The notes under the pieces: model-generated
The model's input: only the letters and a program-made list of their open reading frames with translations
What the model was told of the DNA's origin: nothing
Database searches by the model: none
In this document: positions 24,363 through 33,323 of the stretch, in pieces
Position numbering within the stretch: position 1 is the stretch's first letter
How the letters are laid out: the number at the start of each line of letters is the position of its first letter
Assembly (NCBI GenBank): GCA_019634615.1
Contig: JAHCAZ010000027.1
Location: 1 to 47,102, forward strand
Reading direction: 5' to 3'
Length of the DNA: 47,102 nt
From: Opitutaceae bacterium
GTDB lineage: Bacteria > Verrucomicrobiota > Verrucomicrobiia > Opitutales > Opitutaceae
Translations under genes and position numbers: made by a program

Positions 24363-25385
24363 TCAGGCCTTCGCCGGGGCCTCGTCCCTGTATTTGCGGC
24401 CCTGACCGCCCCACTTGTCGCAGCCACCCTGGCCGCTCGGGCGGACGCTCGGGCGCTGGATGTCGGCGAGGCCCTTGAACGCGTACGGATCCTTGCCCGC
24501 CACGACGATGATGTCGCGGTAGTCGTAGTGCGCGTTGTGGTCGCCCTCCGGGGTCTTGCCCCACGGGAGCCGCGACTCGCAGCTCATGTAGTGGTTCACG
24601 AGCGAACGCCGGTACGTGCCCTCCGGCGCGCGGTTGGGCAGCGAGCGGTGGAGGAGGTAGCCATTGAAGATCACCACCGAGCCGGCCTCGACCTCGACCG
24701 GCACGGCCTCCTCGTCGCGGTAGGGGAAATCATACGACTCCTCCGCGCAGTCGAAGCGGCGGTCGGCGTGCCAGCGCTGCTCCCAGAGGATGCCATGCTT
24801 GTGCGAACCGGGCAGCACCCAGAGGCAGCCGTTCTCCTGCGTGGCGCGATCGATCGCGATCCAGGCGCCGGTGAGCGAGCGGTCGCGCGTCGGGATGTAG
24901 TCCTCGTCCTGGTGCCAGGCCTGGCCGGGCTTGCCGGAGGACTTGATGAAAAGCATCGACTGCATGCACTTCACGTTCGGGCCGATCACGGTCGTCAGCG
25001 CCTGCACCGTGGGCGCGTTGTGGATGGCGCGGCGCATCACGTCGGAACACTTGTGCGGGAAATGGATGCAGAGGAAACGGCGCAGCACGGAGTCGTCCGG
25101 CTCCGCCACGTCGGCCTTCGGGTGGTCGGGCAGCTCACCGCGGTCGCCGCGGCAGATCTGCGTGGTCTCGCGTTTCAACTCCTCGATCTCGGCGGGGGTG
25201 AAGGCGCTCTCCAGCACCAGGTAGCCGTTGGCCGCGAAGAACGCCTGCACCGCCGCCGGGTCGGCATCGGGGCTGAAATAGCCGGGCGGGCGCTGCCTCG
25301 GGAACTGGCTGCGGCGCGTGCCGGCAAAACCGGGCGTGGCGACGACGAGGTTACGCGGGGTGGTTTCCAAGGTTGCGGAGCTCAT
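24363..25385 (-). CDS. Phytanoyl-CoA dioxygenase (PhyH) family protein
   Basis: 340 residues, ATG at 25385. The Fe(II) facial triad is His158 and Asp160 (WHQDEDY) and His246 (LLHRSLPN), with Arg in TYRRSLVNHY for 2-oxoglutarate. The C-terminal extension, including YDYRDIIVVAGKDPYAF and a Gly/Lys-rich tail, is typical of the bacterial PhyH proteins of about 330-340 residues that are abundant in Verrucomicrobia and Planctomycetes. It is divergently transcribed from an AraC regulator with 27 bases between the start codons. That arrangement suggests a specific inducer. The substrate (hydroxylated small molecule) is unknown. Confidence 0.9.
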   Translation of the reverse strand: MSSATLETTPRNLVVATPGFAGTRRSQFPRQRPPGYFSPDADPAAVQAFFAANGYLVLESAFTPAEIEELKRETTQICRGDRGELPDHPKADVAEPDDSVLRRFLCIHFPHKCSDVMRRAIHNAPTVQALTTVIGPNVKCMQSMLFIKSSGKPGQAWHQDEDYIPTRDRSLTGAWIAIDRATQENGCLWVLPGSHKHGILWEQRWHADRRFDCAEESYDFPYRDEEAVPVEVEAGSVVIFNGYLLHRSLPNRAPEGTYRRSLVNHYMSCESRLPWGKTPEGDHNAHYDYRDIIVVAGKDPYAFKGLADIQRPSVRPSGQGGCDKWGGQGRKYRDEAPAKA

Positions 25386-25412
25386 GGGGTATATATCCAA
25401 TAGCATACAAAT
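25386..25412. promoter_or_regulatory. Divergent AT-rich control region between PhyH and AraC genes
   Basis: Only 27 bases separate the two ATG codons and they are very A+T rich (GGTATATATCCAATAGCATAC). Promoters must extend into both genes. CATAC words occur just before and about 39 bases later inside araC (25404, 25443), a possible pair of regulator half-sites. Confidence 0.45.
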
Positions 25413-26309
25413 ATGCCCAAGGATAGCCACGCGCCGCTAAAAAACATACCCATTAAGATACGGACGACGAACTCCGCGCGCGTGGCGTTCGGCGACGTGG
25501 TCTATGGCCCGGGCGGCACCTGCGGTCCGCGGGTACAGGCGGATTACCAGCTCGTCATCATTGTGACGGGCAGCGCGCACATCGCGGTCGACGGCGAGGA
25601 GCGGGCGCTGGCGGCGGGGCAGGTCGGGTTGTTTCTGCCGGGCAAGCGGGAGCACTTCGCGTTCGCGCCGGACCGGCGCACGCACCACACGTGGTGCGCG
25701 CTGCATCCGTCGCTCGTGCCGGCGGAGGTGGCCGAGGCGTGCCGCCGGGCCGCGCCGGTGCTGCCGGTCGCGCGGCGGTTCGAGCAGCTCATCGAGCTCG
25801 GGCTGGCGCTGCCGCTCACGGCGGCCACGCAGGCGCACGCGCTGATCGATGCGCTCGGGCTGGCCGCGTTGCAGGCGTACCTGTTCACCGACACCCGCCA
25901 GGAGCGGCGCGACACCGACGAGCCCGATGCCCTGCGCCGGGCGCTGGCCTGGATCGGGGCCTCGGGGCATGAGGCCGTGGACCTGCCGGCGCTGGCGCGG
26001 GCCGCGGGGGTGTCGCCGGCGCAGCTGGTGAAGCTCTTCAAGCGCCACCTCGGCACGACGCCCCTGCGCTACGTCTGGGAGGCGCGCACTCGCCGCGGCG
26101 TGCAGCTGCTGCGCGAGACCGGCCTCACGGTCGGCGAAGTCGCCCACCGCTGCGGCTTCCAGACGCCGTTCCACTTCTCGCGTTGGTGCCGGGAGCTCCA
26201 CGGCCTGCCGCCGCGCGCCCTGCGCGCGCAGGCCTGGGGCCGGATTCCCATTGCGGGGCGGGCGGCGCCGGTTCATATCAGCCGCCAGCCCGCAACCTCC
26301 CCGCCATGA
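25413..26309 (+). CDS. AraC family transcriptional regulator
   Basis: 298 residues, ATG at 25413. A cupin-like ligand-binding domain fills residues 20-140 (GSAHIAVDGEERALAAGQVGLF). Two helix-turn-helix motifs follow: DLPALARAAGVSPAQLVKLF and LTVGEVAHRCGFQTPFHFSR, with the linking signature GTTPLRYVWEARTRRGVQLL. It most likely controls the divergent PhyH gene and itself, responding to a small molecule. The first 25 codons are A/T-rich compared with the rest, consistent with promoter sequence for the opposite gene lying there. The last codons overlap the LapA-like gene by 4 bases. Confidence 0.93.
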   Translation: MPKDSHAPLKNIPIKIRTTNSARVAFGDVVYGPGGTCGPRVQADYQLVIIVTGSAHIAVDGEERALAAGQVGLFLPGKREHFAFAPDRRTHHTWCALHPSLVPAEVAEACRRAAPVLPVARRFEQLIELGLALPLTAATQAHALIDALGLAALQAYLFTDTRQERRDTDEPDALRRALAWIGASGHEAVDLPALARAAGVSPAQLVKLFKRHLGTTPLRYVWEARTRRGVQLLRETGLTVGEVAHRCGFQTPFHFSRWCRELHGLPPRALRAQAWGRIPIAGRAAPVHISRQPATSPP

Positions 26310-26542
26310 ATTTCAAAGCCGTCCTCCGCACGATCGTGTTTCTCGCGCTGCTGTTCGTCATGCTCTACACGGGCATGAACAACACGCACGTGATCGACTT
26401 CCACTTCCCGATCGCCGGGACGACGGCGAAGGCGCCGATCCATGCGTCGGCCGCGCTGATCTACTTCGGGGTCTTCGCCATCGGCGTGTTCGCCGGCATG
26501 GCCCTGCACACGGGCGGCGGCAAGAAGAAGGCCAAGGAGTAA
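26306..26542 (+). CDS. LapA/DUF1049-like small membrane protein
   Basis: 78 residues, ATG at 26306 inside the end of the AraC gene. It has two membrane helices: FLALLFVMLYTGM at 10-24 and ALIYFGVFAIGVFAGMAL at about 49-67. Between them, NNTHVIDFHFPI matches the 'QN...V.F.F' pattern of the LapA domain. A Lys-rich C-terminus (GGGKKKAKE) lies on the cytoplasmic side. The usual role in Gram-negative bacteria is linked to lipopolysaccharide assembly; assignment here rests on topology and this short motif. Confidence 0.72.
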   Translation: MNFKAVLRTIVFLALLFVMLYTGMNNTHVIDFHFPIAGTTAKAPIHASAALIYFGVFAIGVFAGMALHTGGGKKKAKE

Positions 26543-26549
26543 GGCGGCG

Positions 26550-27296
26550 TCAGTGGCCGGCGGCGCGCCGGAGGTTGTCGCAGACGATGGCAGCCGCGAC
26601 GGCGGCATTGAGCGACTCGGCGTGGCCGTGGCGCGGGATGGTGACGAAATCGGTCACGCACGCCTTCACGCCCGGCGAAAGACCGCGGCCCTCGCTGCCG
26701 ATCACGACCACCGCGTCGCGCAGCGGCGCCAGCGTGTGCACGTCGGTGCCCGCGAGATCGCAGCCCAGCACGGGGGTGCGGCCGGGCAGGCCGGCGAGTG
26801 CCTCGGCCAGCGGCGTCGTGTGCACCGTCACCCGGGCGAACGACCCCATGCTCGCGTTGATGACCTTCTGTGAAAACAGGTCGGCGCAGTCGGGCGAGAG
26901 CACCACGCGGTCGAAGGCGAACCAATCGGCGATGCGCAGCAGCGTGCCGACGTTGCCGGGGTCCTGCACGCCGTCGAGCGCCAGCGTGAGTCCGCGAGTC
27001 AGGCCGGAGTCGGGCAGCGGCGTGCGGCGGATGCGACCGACGGCCAGCACGCGCGCCGGGGTGGGGAAGTGGCTGGCCCGCTCCATCTCGGCCGGGGTGA
27101 CGGTGACCGGCGCCGGCTGGGAGCCGGGATGCGCGGCGATCCAGTCCGCGGTCGCGTAGATCTCGCTGAAGGCCAGCTTGGCCGCGAGCAGCTCGCCGAC
27201 GACCTTCTCGCCTTCCACGACAAAGAGCCCGAGGGCCTCGCGGTGTTTTTTCTCGCGCAGGGAACGCAGGCGCTGGAGGTCGGCCTTGGCGGGCAT
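26550..27296 (-). CDS. SpoU/TrmH family RNA 2'-O-methyltransferase
   Basis: 248 residues, ATG at 27296. An N-terminal substrate-binding domain (about 1-90, with REKKHREALGLFVVEGEKVV) precedes the SPOUT catalytic domain. The three conserved motifs are present: motif 1 DGVQDPGNVGTLLRIADWF, motif 2 VIGSEGRGLSPG and motif 3 IPRHGHAESLNAAVAAAI. It methylates ribose in rRNA or tRNA using SAM in a knotted fold. Motif 3 has HAESLN where many homologues have VESLN. It converges on the LapA-like gene with 7 bases between their ends. RNA target not predictable. Confidence 0.93.
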   Translation of the reverse strand: MPAKADLQRLRSLREKKHREALGLFVVEGEKVVGELLAAKLAFSEIYATADWIAAHPGSQPAPVTVTPAEMERASHFPTPARVLAVGRIRRTPLPDSGLTRGLTLALDGVQDPGNVGTLLRIADWFAFDRVVLSPDCADLFSQKVINASMGSFARVTVHTTPLAEALAGLPGRTPVLGCDLAGTDVHTLAPLRDAVVVIGSEGRGLSPGVKACVTDFVTIPRHGHAESLNAAVAAAIVCDNLRRAAGH

Positions 27297-27384
27297 GGCG
27301 GCAGTGTTGGGATCGCGCCCCGCGGTGCAATCCTGCGCGTGATTGCCTCCGCGCCGAAAATCTCCACCTATCGCCGGGTTATCC

Positions 27385-29391
27385 ATGAGCACCAAACTCG
27401 GCTGGGGGATTCTGGCCACGGGCCGGATCGCGGGGATTTTTGCGCAGGGCGTCGCCCGGTCGCACCAAAGCCGGCTCGTCGCCGTCGGGAGCCGGTCGGC
27501 GGAAAGCGCCGCGCGCTTCGCCCAGGAATTTGGCGTGCCGCGGGCCCACGGGTCCTATGAGGCGCTGCTCGCCGACCCGGAGGTGCAGGCGGTTTACATC
27601 GCGACGCCGCACCCGCAGCACGTGGAGTGGGCGGTCAGGGCGGCCGAGGCCGGCAAGCACATCCTCTGCGAGAAGCCCATCGGCCTCAATCACGCCGAGG
27701 CGATGGTCATGGCCGAGGCCGCGCGCCGCCACGGCGTGCTGCTGATGGAGGCCTTCATGTATCGCTGCCACCCGCAGACGGCAAAGATCGTCGAGATCGT
27801 CCGCAGCGGCGTGCTCGGCGAGATCCGCCTCATTCAGGCCGCCTTTGGTTTCAACGCCGGATTCAATCCCACTTCACGTCTTTGGGCCAACGCCGCCGGC
27901 GGCGGTGGCATCCTCGACGTCGGCTGCTACCCCGTCTCGATGGCCCGCCTCGTCGCCGGCGCCGCGGGCGGACGGCCGTTTGCCGACCCGGTCGCGGTGA
28001 CCGGAGTCGGGCAGCTCCACCCGGAAACGGGCGTGGATGTCGTCGCGGCGGCGACGCTGAAGTTCGCCGGCGGCATCGTGGCGCAGGTTGCGACAAGCGT
28101 GGGCGTCCATCAGGACAGTTCGCTGCGCATCTACGGCACGGCCGGCATGCTGCACGTGCCGTCGCCGTGGATTCCGCCGAGCGACGGGGTTGCGGCGACG
28201 ATGACACTCACCGTCGGCGGCAAGGCCGAGGAGATCACCGTGGCCGTGCCCGACGCCCTCTACGGACTCGAGGCCGACGCCGTGGCGGCCGCGCTCGCGG
28301 CCGGCCAGCGGGAGGTGCCGGCGATGACCGTGGCCGACACGCTGGGCAATCTCGCGACCCTCGACCAATGGCGCACCGCGGTCGGCCTGACCTACGAACA
28401 GGAGAAGCCCGAGAACCTCACCCACACGCATGCGCGACGGCCGCTGCGCCGCCAGGCGGATGCCGTGATCCCGTCGGCGACCATCGCCGGCCTGGCGAAG
28501 CCCGTCTCGCGCCTCGTGATGGGTTGCGACAATCAGGCGACCATGCCGCACGCGGCGGCGATCTGGGACGATTATTACGAGCGTGGCGGACTCACCTTCG
28601 ACACGGCCTACATCTACGGCAACGGCCTCCAGGAAAAGCTCCTCGGTCACTGGCTGCGGCACCGCGGCGTGCGCGACGAGGTCAGCGTGATCGTCAAGGG
28701 CGCGCACACCCCGCACTGCAACCCGACCGACCTGGCGCGCGAGCTGGAAGTCTCGCTCGGGCGTCTGCAGACGGACCACGCCGACCTCTACGTCCTGCAC
28801 CGCGACAACCCGGACATTCCCGTGGGCGAGTTCGTGGACGTCCTCAACGCGCAGGTGCAGGCCGGACGCATCCGCCTCTTCGGCGGCTCCAACTGGTCGC
28901 TCGACCGCATCGCCGCCGCCAACCGCTACGCCAAGCGCAAGGGCCTGCAGGGCTTCAGTGTCGTGAGCAACAACTTCAGCCTCGCGCGCATGGTCAACGA
29001 GGTCTGGCCCGGGTGTGTCGCCGCCTCGGATCCGGATTCCCGCCGCTGGCTGCGTCGGCACCAGTTGCCGCTGCTCGCGTGGTCGAGCCAGGCGCGGGGA
29101 TTTTTCACCGAGCGCGCCGGGCCGGACAAGCGCGACGACTGGCACCTCGTGCACTGCTGGTACAGCGACGACAACTTCGCCCGCCGCGAACGGGCGATCG
29201 AGCTCGCGCGGCGCAAGGGTGTCACGCCCATCGCGATCGCGGCGGCTTACGTGCTCCATCAGCCGTTCCCGACCTTCGCGCTGATCGGTCCGCGGTTCAT
29301 CAGCGAGACGGTCAGCTCGCTCGAGTGCCTGCGGGTGACGCTCACGCCGCGCGAACTGGCCTGGCTGAACCTCGAGCGGGAGCGGATTTGA
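27385..29391 (+). CDS. Fusion of Gfo/Idh/MocA oxidoreductase and aldo/keto reductase
   Basis: 668 residues, ATG at 27385. Residues 1-330 are a complete Gfo/Idh/MocA protein: Rossmann start GWGILATGRIAGIF, EKP at 96-98, and the C-terminal sheet domain (GGGGILDVGCYPVSMARL). Residues about 365-668 are a complete aldo/keto reductase with the catalytic tetrad Asp406, Tyr411 (FDTAYIYG), Lys438 and His472 (VLHRDNP). No stop or frameshift separates them, and the linker of about 35 residues is Arg-rich. Both halves use NAD(P), so consecutive oxidation and reduction of one sugar is a reasonable proposal. Neither half's substrate is known. No obvious operon partner. Confidence 0.92.
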   Translation: MSTKLGWGILATGRIAGIFAQGVARSHQSRLVAVGSRSAESAARFAQEFGVPRAHGSYEALLADPEVQAVYIATPHPQHVEWAVRAAEAGKHILCEKPIGLNHAEAMVMAEAARRHGVLLMEAFMYRCHPQTAKIVEIVRSGVLGEIRLIQAAFGFNAGFNPTSRLWANAAGGGGILDVGCYPVSMARLVAGAAGGRPFADPVAVTGVGQLHPETGVDVVAAATLKFAGGIVAQVATSVGVHQDSSLRIYGTAGMLHVPSPWIPPSDGVAATMTLTVGGKAEEITVAVPDALYGLEADAVAAALAAGQREVPAMTVADTLGNLATLDQWRTAVGLTYEQEKPENLTHTHARRPLRRQADAVIPSATIAGLAKPVSRLVMGCDNQATMPHAAAIWDDYYERGGLTFDTAYIYGNGLQEKLLGHWLRHRGVRDEVSVIVKGAHTPHCNPTDLARELEVSLGRLQTDHADLYVLHRDNPDIPVGEFVDVLNAQVQAGRIRLFGGSNWSLDRIAAANRYAKRKGLQGFSVVSNNFSLARMVNEVWPGCVAASDPDSRRWLRRHQLPLLAWSSQARGFFTERAGPDKRDDWHLVHCWYSDDNFARRERAIELARRKGVTPIAIAAAYVLHQPFPTFALIGPRFISETVSSLECLRVTLTPRELAWLNLERERI

Positions 29392-29446
29392 ATCCAGTTG
29401 TCTCCCGGTGGCACCGGGCTTACCTCTCCTGCATCCCTCCCGTCCC

Positions 29447-30661
29447 ATGAAACGACTCACTCCGCTCGTTCTTCTGGCCCTGCTCATCACCTTGGTCATC
29501 TCGCCGCTGTGGGCGGCGTCGACCCCGGCCGCCGCTCCGGCGGCCAAGGCGGACAAGTCGCCGGGCGCCGCCTTGGCGACCACGGTGACGGCAGTCACGG
29601 GCATGGCGATCTCCCCGTTGCTGGGCACCGGGGCCTATGGCGCCTACCAGTACGCGGTGGCCAAGAAAAACGGCACGCCGACCGAGCAGTTGCCGTGGTA
29701 CGCGCAGTGGACCTTCTTCGTGCCGGCGCTCGCGCTCGTCGGCGCCTGCGCCGCGAAGGACTCGCTCGGCGCGGTCGTGCCTCCCGGCTGGAAGAAGCCG
29801 CTCGACGTCCTCGAGACCGTGGAGAACAAGGCCACGGGTCTCGTCGCCGCCGGCGCGATCATCCCCTTCACCATGGACGGCCTGAGCAAGATGCTCGTGG
29901 CCAGCGCCCCCGCGACGCCCGATGCGGGCCTCGCCTCGACCGGCCTGGCCATGATCCACCTCGGTGCGATCGACCTCTCCTGGTTGCTCAACATCCTGAC
30001 CGTGCCGTTCGGCATCGCCGTCTTCGCCCTGGTGTGGATGGCCTCGCACGCCATCAACGTCCTCATCCTCTTGAGCCCGTGGGGTGCGATTGACGCCGCG
30101 CTCAAGGGTGGGCGCACCGCGCTGCTCGGCCTGCTGACGCTCACGGCCACGCTCAATCCGTGGGTCAGCGCGGCGCTGTCGATCATCCTCATCATCGTCG
30201 CCTACTTCGTCGCCGGCTGGGCCTTCCGCCTCACGGTCTATGGCAGCATCTTCTGCTGGGATTTCTTCACGCTCCGGCGTGCGCGGTACAAGGTGCAGCC
30301 CGACGCGAACAAGGTCTTCGCCGGTGGCAACCTGCCCGACGTGCCGGTGCGCACCTACGGCCGGCTGCGCCAGACCGACGACGCGCTGGTCTTCGCCTAC
30401 AAGCCCTGGCTCGTGCTGCCGGAGCGCACGGTGACGATCGCCGAGAAGAACCTCGCGGTCGGCAAGGGCCTCTTCTTCTCGACCGTCATCACCGGCCGGG
30501 ATGAGACCTACTTCCTGCTCCCGCCGCGCTACCGCGGCCACGAGGAGGAACTCGTCAAGGCCTACGGCTGGGGCGGCGTGCATCCCGCCGGCCTGCGCAA
30601 GGCTTGGAGCGTCTTGCGCGAGCTCTTCGGCGGTGCGGCCGCCAAGACGCAGGTGGCCTGA
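29447..30661 (+). CDS. Conserved membrane protein of unknown function
   Basis: 404 residues, ATG at 29447. It has a signal peptide (LVLLALLITLVISPLWAAS) and several hydrophobic segments, notably GIAVFALVWMASHAINVLIL and a long one ending ALSIILIIVAYFVAGWAF. The C-terminal 120 residues are soluble and rich in aromatic and basic residues (FYGSI..., YFLLPPRYRGHEEELVKAYG). I do not recognise a family. The membrane topology is the only firm statement. It is followed after about 120 bases by a small gene with its own promoter-like sequence, so it is probably monocistronic. Confidence 0.78.
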   Translation: MKRLTPLVLLALLITLVISPLWAASTPAAAPAAKADKSPGAALATTVTAVTGMAISPLLGTGAYGAYQYAVAKKNGTPTEQLPWYAQWTFFVPALALVGACAAKDSLGAVVPPGWKKPLDVLETVENKATGLVAAGAIIPFTMDGLSKMLVASAPATPDAGLASTGLAMIHLGAIDLSWLLNILTVPFGIAVFALVWMASHAINVLILLSPWGAIDAALKGGRTALLGLLTLTATLNPWVSAALSIILIIVAYFVAGWAFRLTVYGSIFCWDFFTLRRARYKVQPDANKVFAGGNLPDVPVRTYGRLRQTDDALVFAYKPWLVLPERTVTIAEKNLAVGKGLFFSTVITGRDETYFLLPPRYRGHEEELVKAYGWGGVHPAGLRKAWSVLRELFGGAAAKTQVA

Positions 30662-30731
30662 ACCGGCGATTCCGGCATCTTATCCGGACTAGCAGGGGAA
30701 CGTCATTCCGCGGCCGCGGACCGCGGGGGCG

Positions 30732-30760
30732 TTGTCACGGACGGGTGGTCGGCGTATGGC
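30732..30760 (+). promoter_or_regulatory. Possible sigma-70 promoter for the YCII-like gene
   Basis: TTGTCA at 30732 and TATGGC at 30755 are separated by 17 bases. A strong AGGAGG ribosome-binding site at 30768-30773 lies 7 bases before the ATG at 30781. The transcription start would fall very close to the ribosome-binding site, which weakens the case. Confidence 0.35.
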
Positions 30761-30780
30761 GTCAGTCAGGAGGTTACCCC

Positions 30781-31107
30781 ATGCGCATCCTGGCCCTCGA
30801 GCACGACCTGAACACCCCGACCTACGCCAACCTGGAGGAACTGCAGCGCGACGAGGCGCGCGCGGTCTGGCAACTGCAGCAGGCCGACGTCATCCGCGGC
30901 ATCTGGTTCACCGCGGCCGAGCGCAACGCCGTGATTCTGCTGGAATGCGCCGATGCCGACGCGGCCCGCCTGCACCTCGACACGTTGCCGCGCGTGCGCC
31001 ACGGCTACAGCAACTTCAAGCTGTACCCGCTGCACAGCTACGACGGCTTCGCCCGGCTCTTCGCCGCCGGCGCGACCGCCAAGGTCGAGGAGCCGCCGGA
31101 GTACTGA
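30781..31107 (+). CDS. YCII/muconolactone-isomerase-like small protein
   Basis: 108 residues, ATG at 30781 with the ribosome-binding site AGGAGG seven bases upstream. The middle (RGIWFTAAERNAVILLECAD, then AARLHLDTLPRVRHGYSNFK and LYPLHSYDGFARLF) follows the beta-alpha-beta pattern of dimeric ferredoxin-like barrels in the YCII and muconolactone isomerase group. The pattern of an acidic residue before the third strand and 'GF..LF' at the end is common in this superfamily. Catalytic function is uncertain; most such proteins are unassigned. It converges on the GxGYxYP gene, with 6 bases between ends. Confidence 0.68.
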   Translation: MRILALEHDLNTPTYANLEELQRDEARAVWQLQQADVIRGIWFTAAERNAVILLECADADAARLHLDTLPRVRHGYSNFKLYPLHSYDGFARLFAAGATAKVEEPPEY

Positions 31108-31113
31108 GCGCGC

Positions 31114-32790
31114 TCAGACGTCGCCCGGGTTCTTCGTCGCCGGCTTGGCCTCGGGCTTGGCCGGCTCCTGGTAGCGGGTCTGGTAGGTCTGGCGGTCGGC
31201 GGCGAGCTTGAGGAAGACGTCGAGCGGCACGACTTCCACCTTCTCGCTGAGGCTTTCGATGATCTGGCGGACCTTCTCGACCGTGTTGCTCTCGCGGATG
31301 TGGATGAGAAGGAAGTAGGGCCGCTGGTCGTTCAGGCGGATGAGTTCGTCGAGATCGGCGGCGGCGTTGGCCACGGTGCAGTCCACGGCGAGGTAGTAGT
31401 CGTAGCTGATCAGCGGGCGCCGGTCGCGGAGGTCGAAGGTCTGAGCCGCGCTGTAGCCGTTGATGAAGCCGTGCACGTCGGGGAACTCCGCGTAATAGCG
31501 GTCGCCGACCTCGCGCGAGAGGTTGGCGATGCCGTTGCGGCGGTGGCCCTCGGTGTGCTCCATGATCTCGAGCACGTTGAGGTCGAGCTTGGCCATGAGG
31601 GCGCGCATGTCGCGCATCAGGGCGGGGAACTTGTCGGCGGGAACCGACTGCGGGTACATGTAGCCCGGCCCGCTGAGGCCGCCGATGAAGTAGTCGTTGG
31701 GCGTCTTGCTCTCGTAGAAATACTGGAGCGCAGGCGGGTTCATCCACGACCAGTTCACGAGCACCTGCCAGGCGTACGGGATGTCGCCGCGGCCGGGCTT
31801 GGTCCACGTGCCGATGCCCATCGAGTCGGTCGCGACGGCGGCGAGGTAGACCTTGGGCTCGGCCTTGAGCTTGGCGTCGAGGGCGACGTGGTGGTTGTTC
31901 TCGTACTTGAAGTCGGGGGTGAGCGGGATCTGCGAGGTGAAGGAAACGTTGGGGAGGTTGTGCAGGCCCTCCATCTTCAGGCCGTAGTTGCCGGTGAGCG
32001 TGGTGTGCTGCGCCTCGGTGTCCTTGGCGTAGGAGTGCCAGCCGAGGACGATGCTGGCGGGATTCTGGCCGGCGAGGATGCGCTTGAGCAGGGCGAGTTC
32101 CTCGGGGTGCTTTGGGTTGGCTGACAGGTCGCTGAAGAACGCGCGGCGGCTGATGCCGAAGTCGGCGATGCCCGGCTGCATCTCGATGCCGGAGTGTCCG
32201 CCCATGACGACGTAGTAGTCGCGGGAGCAGCGGGCGTGGTAGGTGTCGTAGGCCCACTGGTAGATCACATGGTCGGGCTGGCCGGCGAACTTCCCGCGCA
32301 GGTCCACGACGGGCTTGAGGCCATGGCGAGCGGCGACCGGGAGGAGGTTCGGGTGCACGACGACGAGGTCCTCGACGCCGGCGATGGTGAAGGCGACGAT
32401 CAGGGACGAGCGCACGGCCGGGTCCCAGACGACGCAGCCCTTGGCGAATTGGCCAAACTGCGCGAGCGCGGTGTCGGCATCGTTCAGCGCGAGGCGCGTG
32501 AGTTTCATCCCGTGGCGCTTTTCGAGGAAACCCATGAGCGGGTGGACGATCTCCCACTGCCAGTTCTTGGGGTATTCAAGGTAGATGCGCGGGTAGTCGC
32601 GGTTGGCGAGGCCTTGGAGGGAGATCAGCAGGGCATGGACGGGCACATCGCCGTCGAGGCGCCAGTTCTCGGACAACGGGATCACCGTGGCGGTGGCGGG
32701 GGCGCGGTCGAGCTGCTTGGGCGCGGGCTGGGCGGGCAGCAGCGCCGCGGAGAGGAGGAGGGCGGCGAGGAGACGGGAAAACGGGTTCAT
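31114..32790 (-). CDS. GxGYxYP family putative glycoside hydrolase
   Basis: 558 residues, ATG at 32790. A signal peptide (LLAALLLSAALLPAQ) leads to the N-terminal domain, then the name-giving motif GLSGPGYMYP near residue 375 (G-x-G-Y-x-Y-P). The Asp/Glu-rich segments DSMGIGTWT, EHTEGH and DYYLAVDC are in family positions. Members are found in Bacteroidetes and Verrucomicrobia carbohydrate loci and are suspected glycosidases, but activity is unproven. The C-terminal 20 residues are Lys/Pro-rich (EPAKPEAKPATKN). It is followed on the same strand, 14 bases upstream of its ATG, by the end of another exported protein gene, so the pair may be co-transcribed. Confidence 0.88.
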   Translation of the reverse strand: MNPFSRLLAALLLSAALLPAQPAPKQLDRAPATATVIPLSENWRLDGDVPVHALLISLQGLANRDYPRIYLEYPKNWQWEIVHPLMGFLEKRHGMKLTRLALNDADTALAQFGQFAKGCVVWDPAVRSSLIVAFTIAGVEDLVVVHPNLLPVAARHGLKPVVDLRGKFAGQPDHVIYQWAYDTYHARCSRDYYVVMGGHSGIEMQPGIADFGISRRAFFSDLSANPKHPEELALLKRILAGQNPASIVLGWHSYAKDTEAQHTTLTGNYGLKMEGLHNLPNVSFTSQIPLTPDFKYENNHHVALDAKLKAEPKVYLAAVATDSMGIGTWTKPGRGDIPYAWQVLVNWSWMNPPALQYFYESKTPNDYFIGGLSGPGYMYPQSVPADKFPALMRDMRALMAKLDLNVLEIMEHTEGHRRNGIANLSREVGDRYYAEFPDVHGFINGYSAAQTFDLRDRRPLISYDYYLAVDCTVANAAADLDELIRLNDQRPYFLLIHIRESNTVEKVRQIIESLSEKVEVVPLDVFLKLAADRQTYQTRYQEPAKPEAKPATKNPGDV

Positions 32791-32804
32791 GGAGCGAATC
32801 GGGA

Positions 32805-33323
32805 TCAGAGGGTGGCGCGCTTGAAGACGTAGACGAAGGGTTGCAGGCGGGAGCTGCGCAGCTCGATCAGGGTGAGCTCATCGCCGGCGAGGGAGACCTT
32901 GTAGTCGCTCAGGATGTTGACCGTCCTCTCCCCCTGCTGCGTCGTCACGACGAACGTGCTGTCGAGGCGGAGGGTGCGGCCGTCGTCGAGCCAGGTGGCG
33001 CGCGCGTGCTTGGCGCCGTCGCCGCCGATGTAGAGACCCATGTAGCGGTTGTCAGCCCACCACTCGAGCGGGACGCGGTTGTCGGGCTGGGTGACGTCGA
33101 GCTCGAACACCTCGCGCGCGGCGCGGTCGCCATAGGCGAGGGTGCGGGTGAGGACGACCTTGTCGCCCTCGGTCGCGATCGCGATCTGGAAGGTCTTCCA
33201 GAAGTTGAGCGCGCTGCTGCGGGCGGGAACGAGCTGCCAGCGGCCGTCGAGGCGGGAGCCGGCGGAAGCGGGTGCGGCGGCGAGGCAGAGGACGGAACAG
33301 AGGAGCAGGAGTCGTGCGTTCAT
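32805..33323 (-). CDS. Exported protein of unknown function (lipocalin-like)
   Basis: 172 residues, ATG at 33323. A signal peptide (MNARLLLLCSVLCLAAAPASA) precedes about 150 residues of alternating short strands: LDGRWQLVPARSS, ALNFWKTFQIAIATEGDKV, VFELDVTQPD. The pattern of a small beta-barrel, starting with 'GRW.L', is reminiscent of lipocalin-like or DUF-type periplasmic proteins, but no specific family is recognised. It stops 14 bases before the GxGYxYP gene start. A role in binding a product of that protein is speculative. Confidence 0.65.
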   Translation of the reverse strand: MNARLLLLCSVLCLAAAPASAGSRLDGRWQLVPARSSALNFWKTFQIAIATEGDKVVLTRTLAYGDRAAREVFELDVTQPDNRVPLEWWADNRYMGLYIGGDGAKHARATWLDDGRTLRLDSTFVVTTQQGERTVNILSDYKVSLAGDELTLIELRSSRLQPFVYVFKRATL

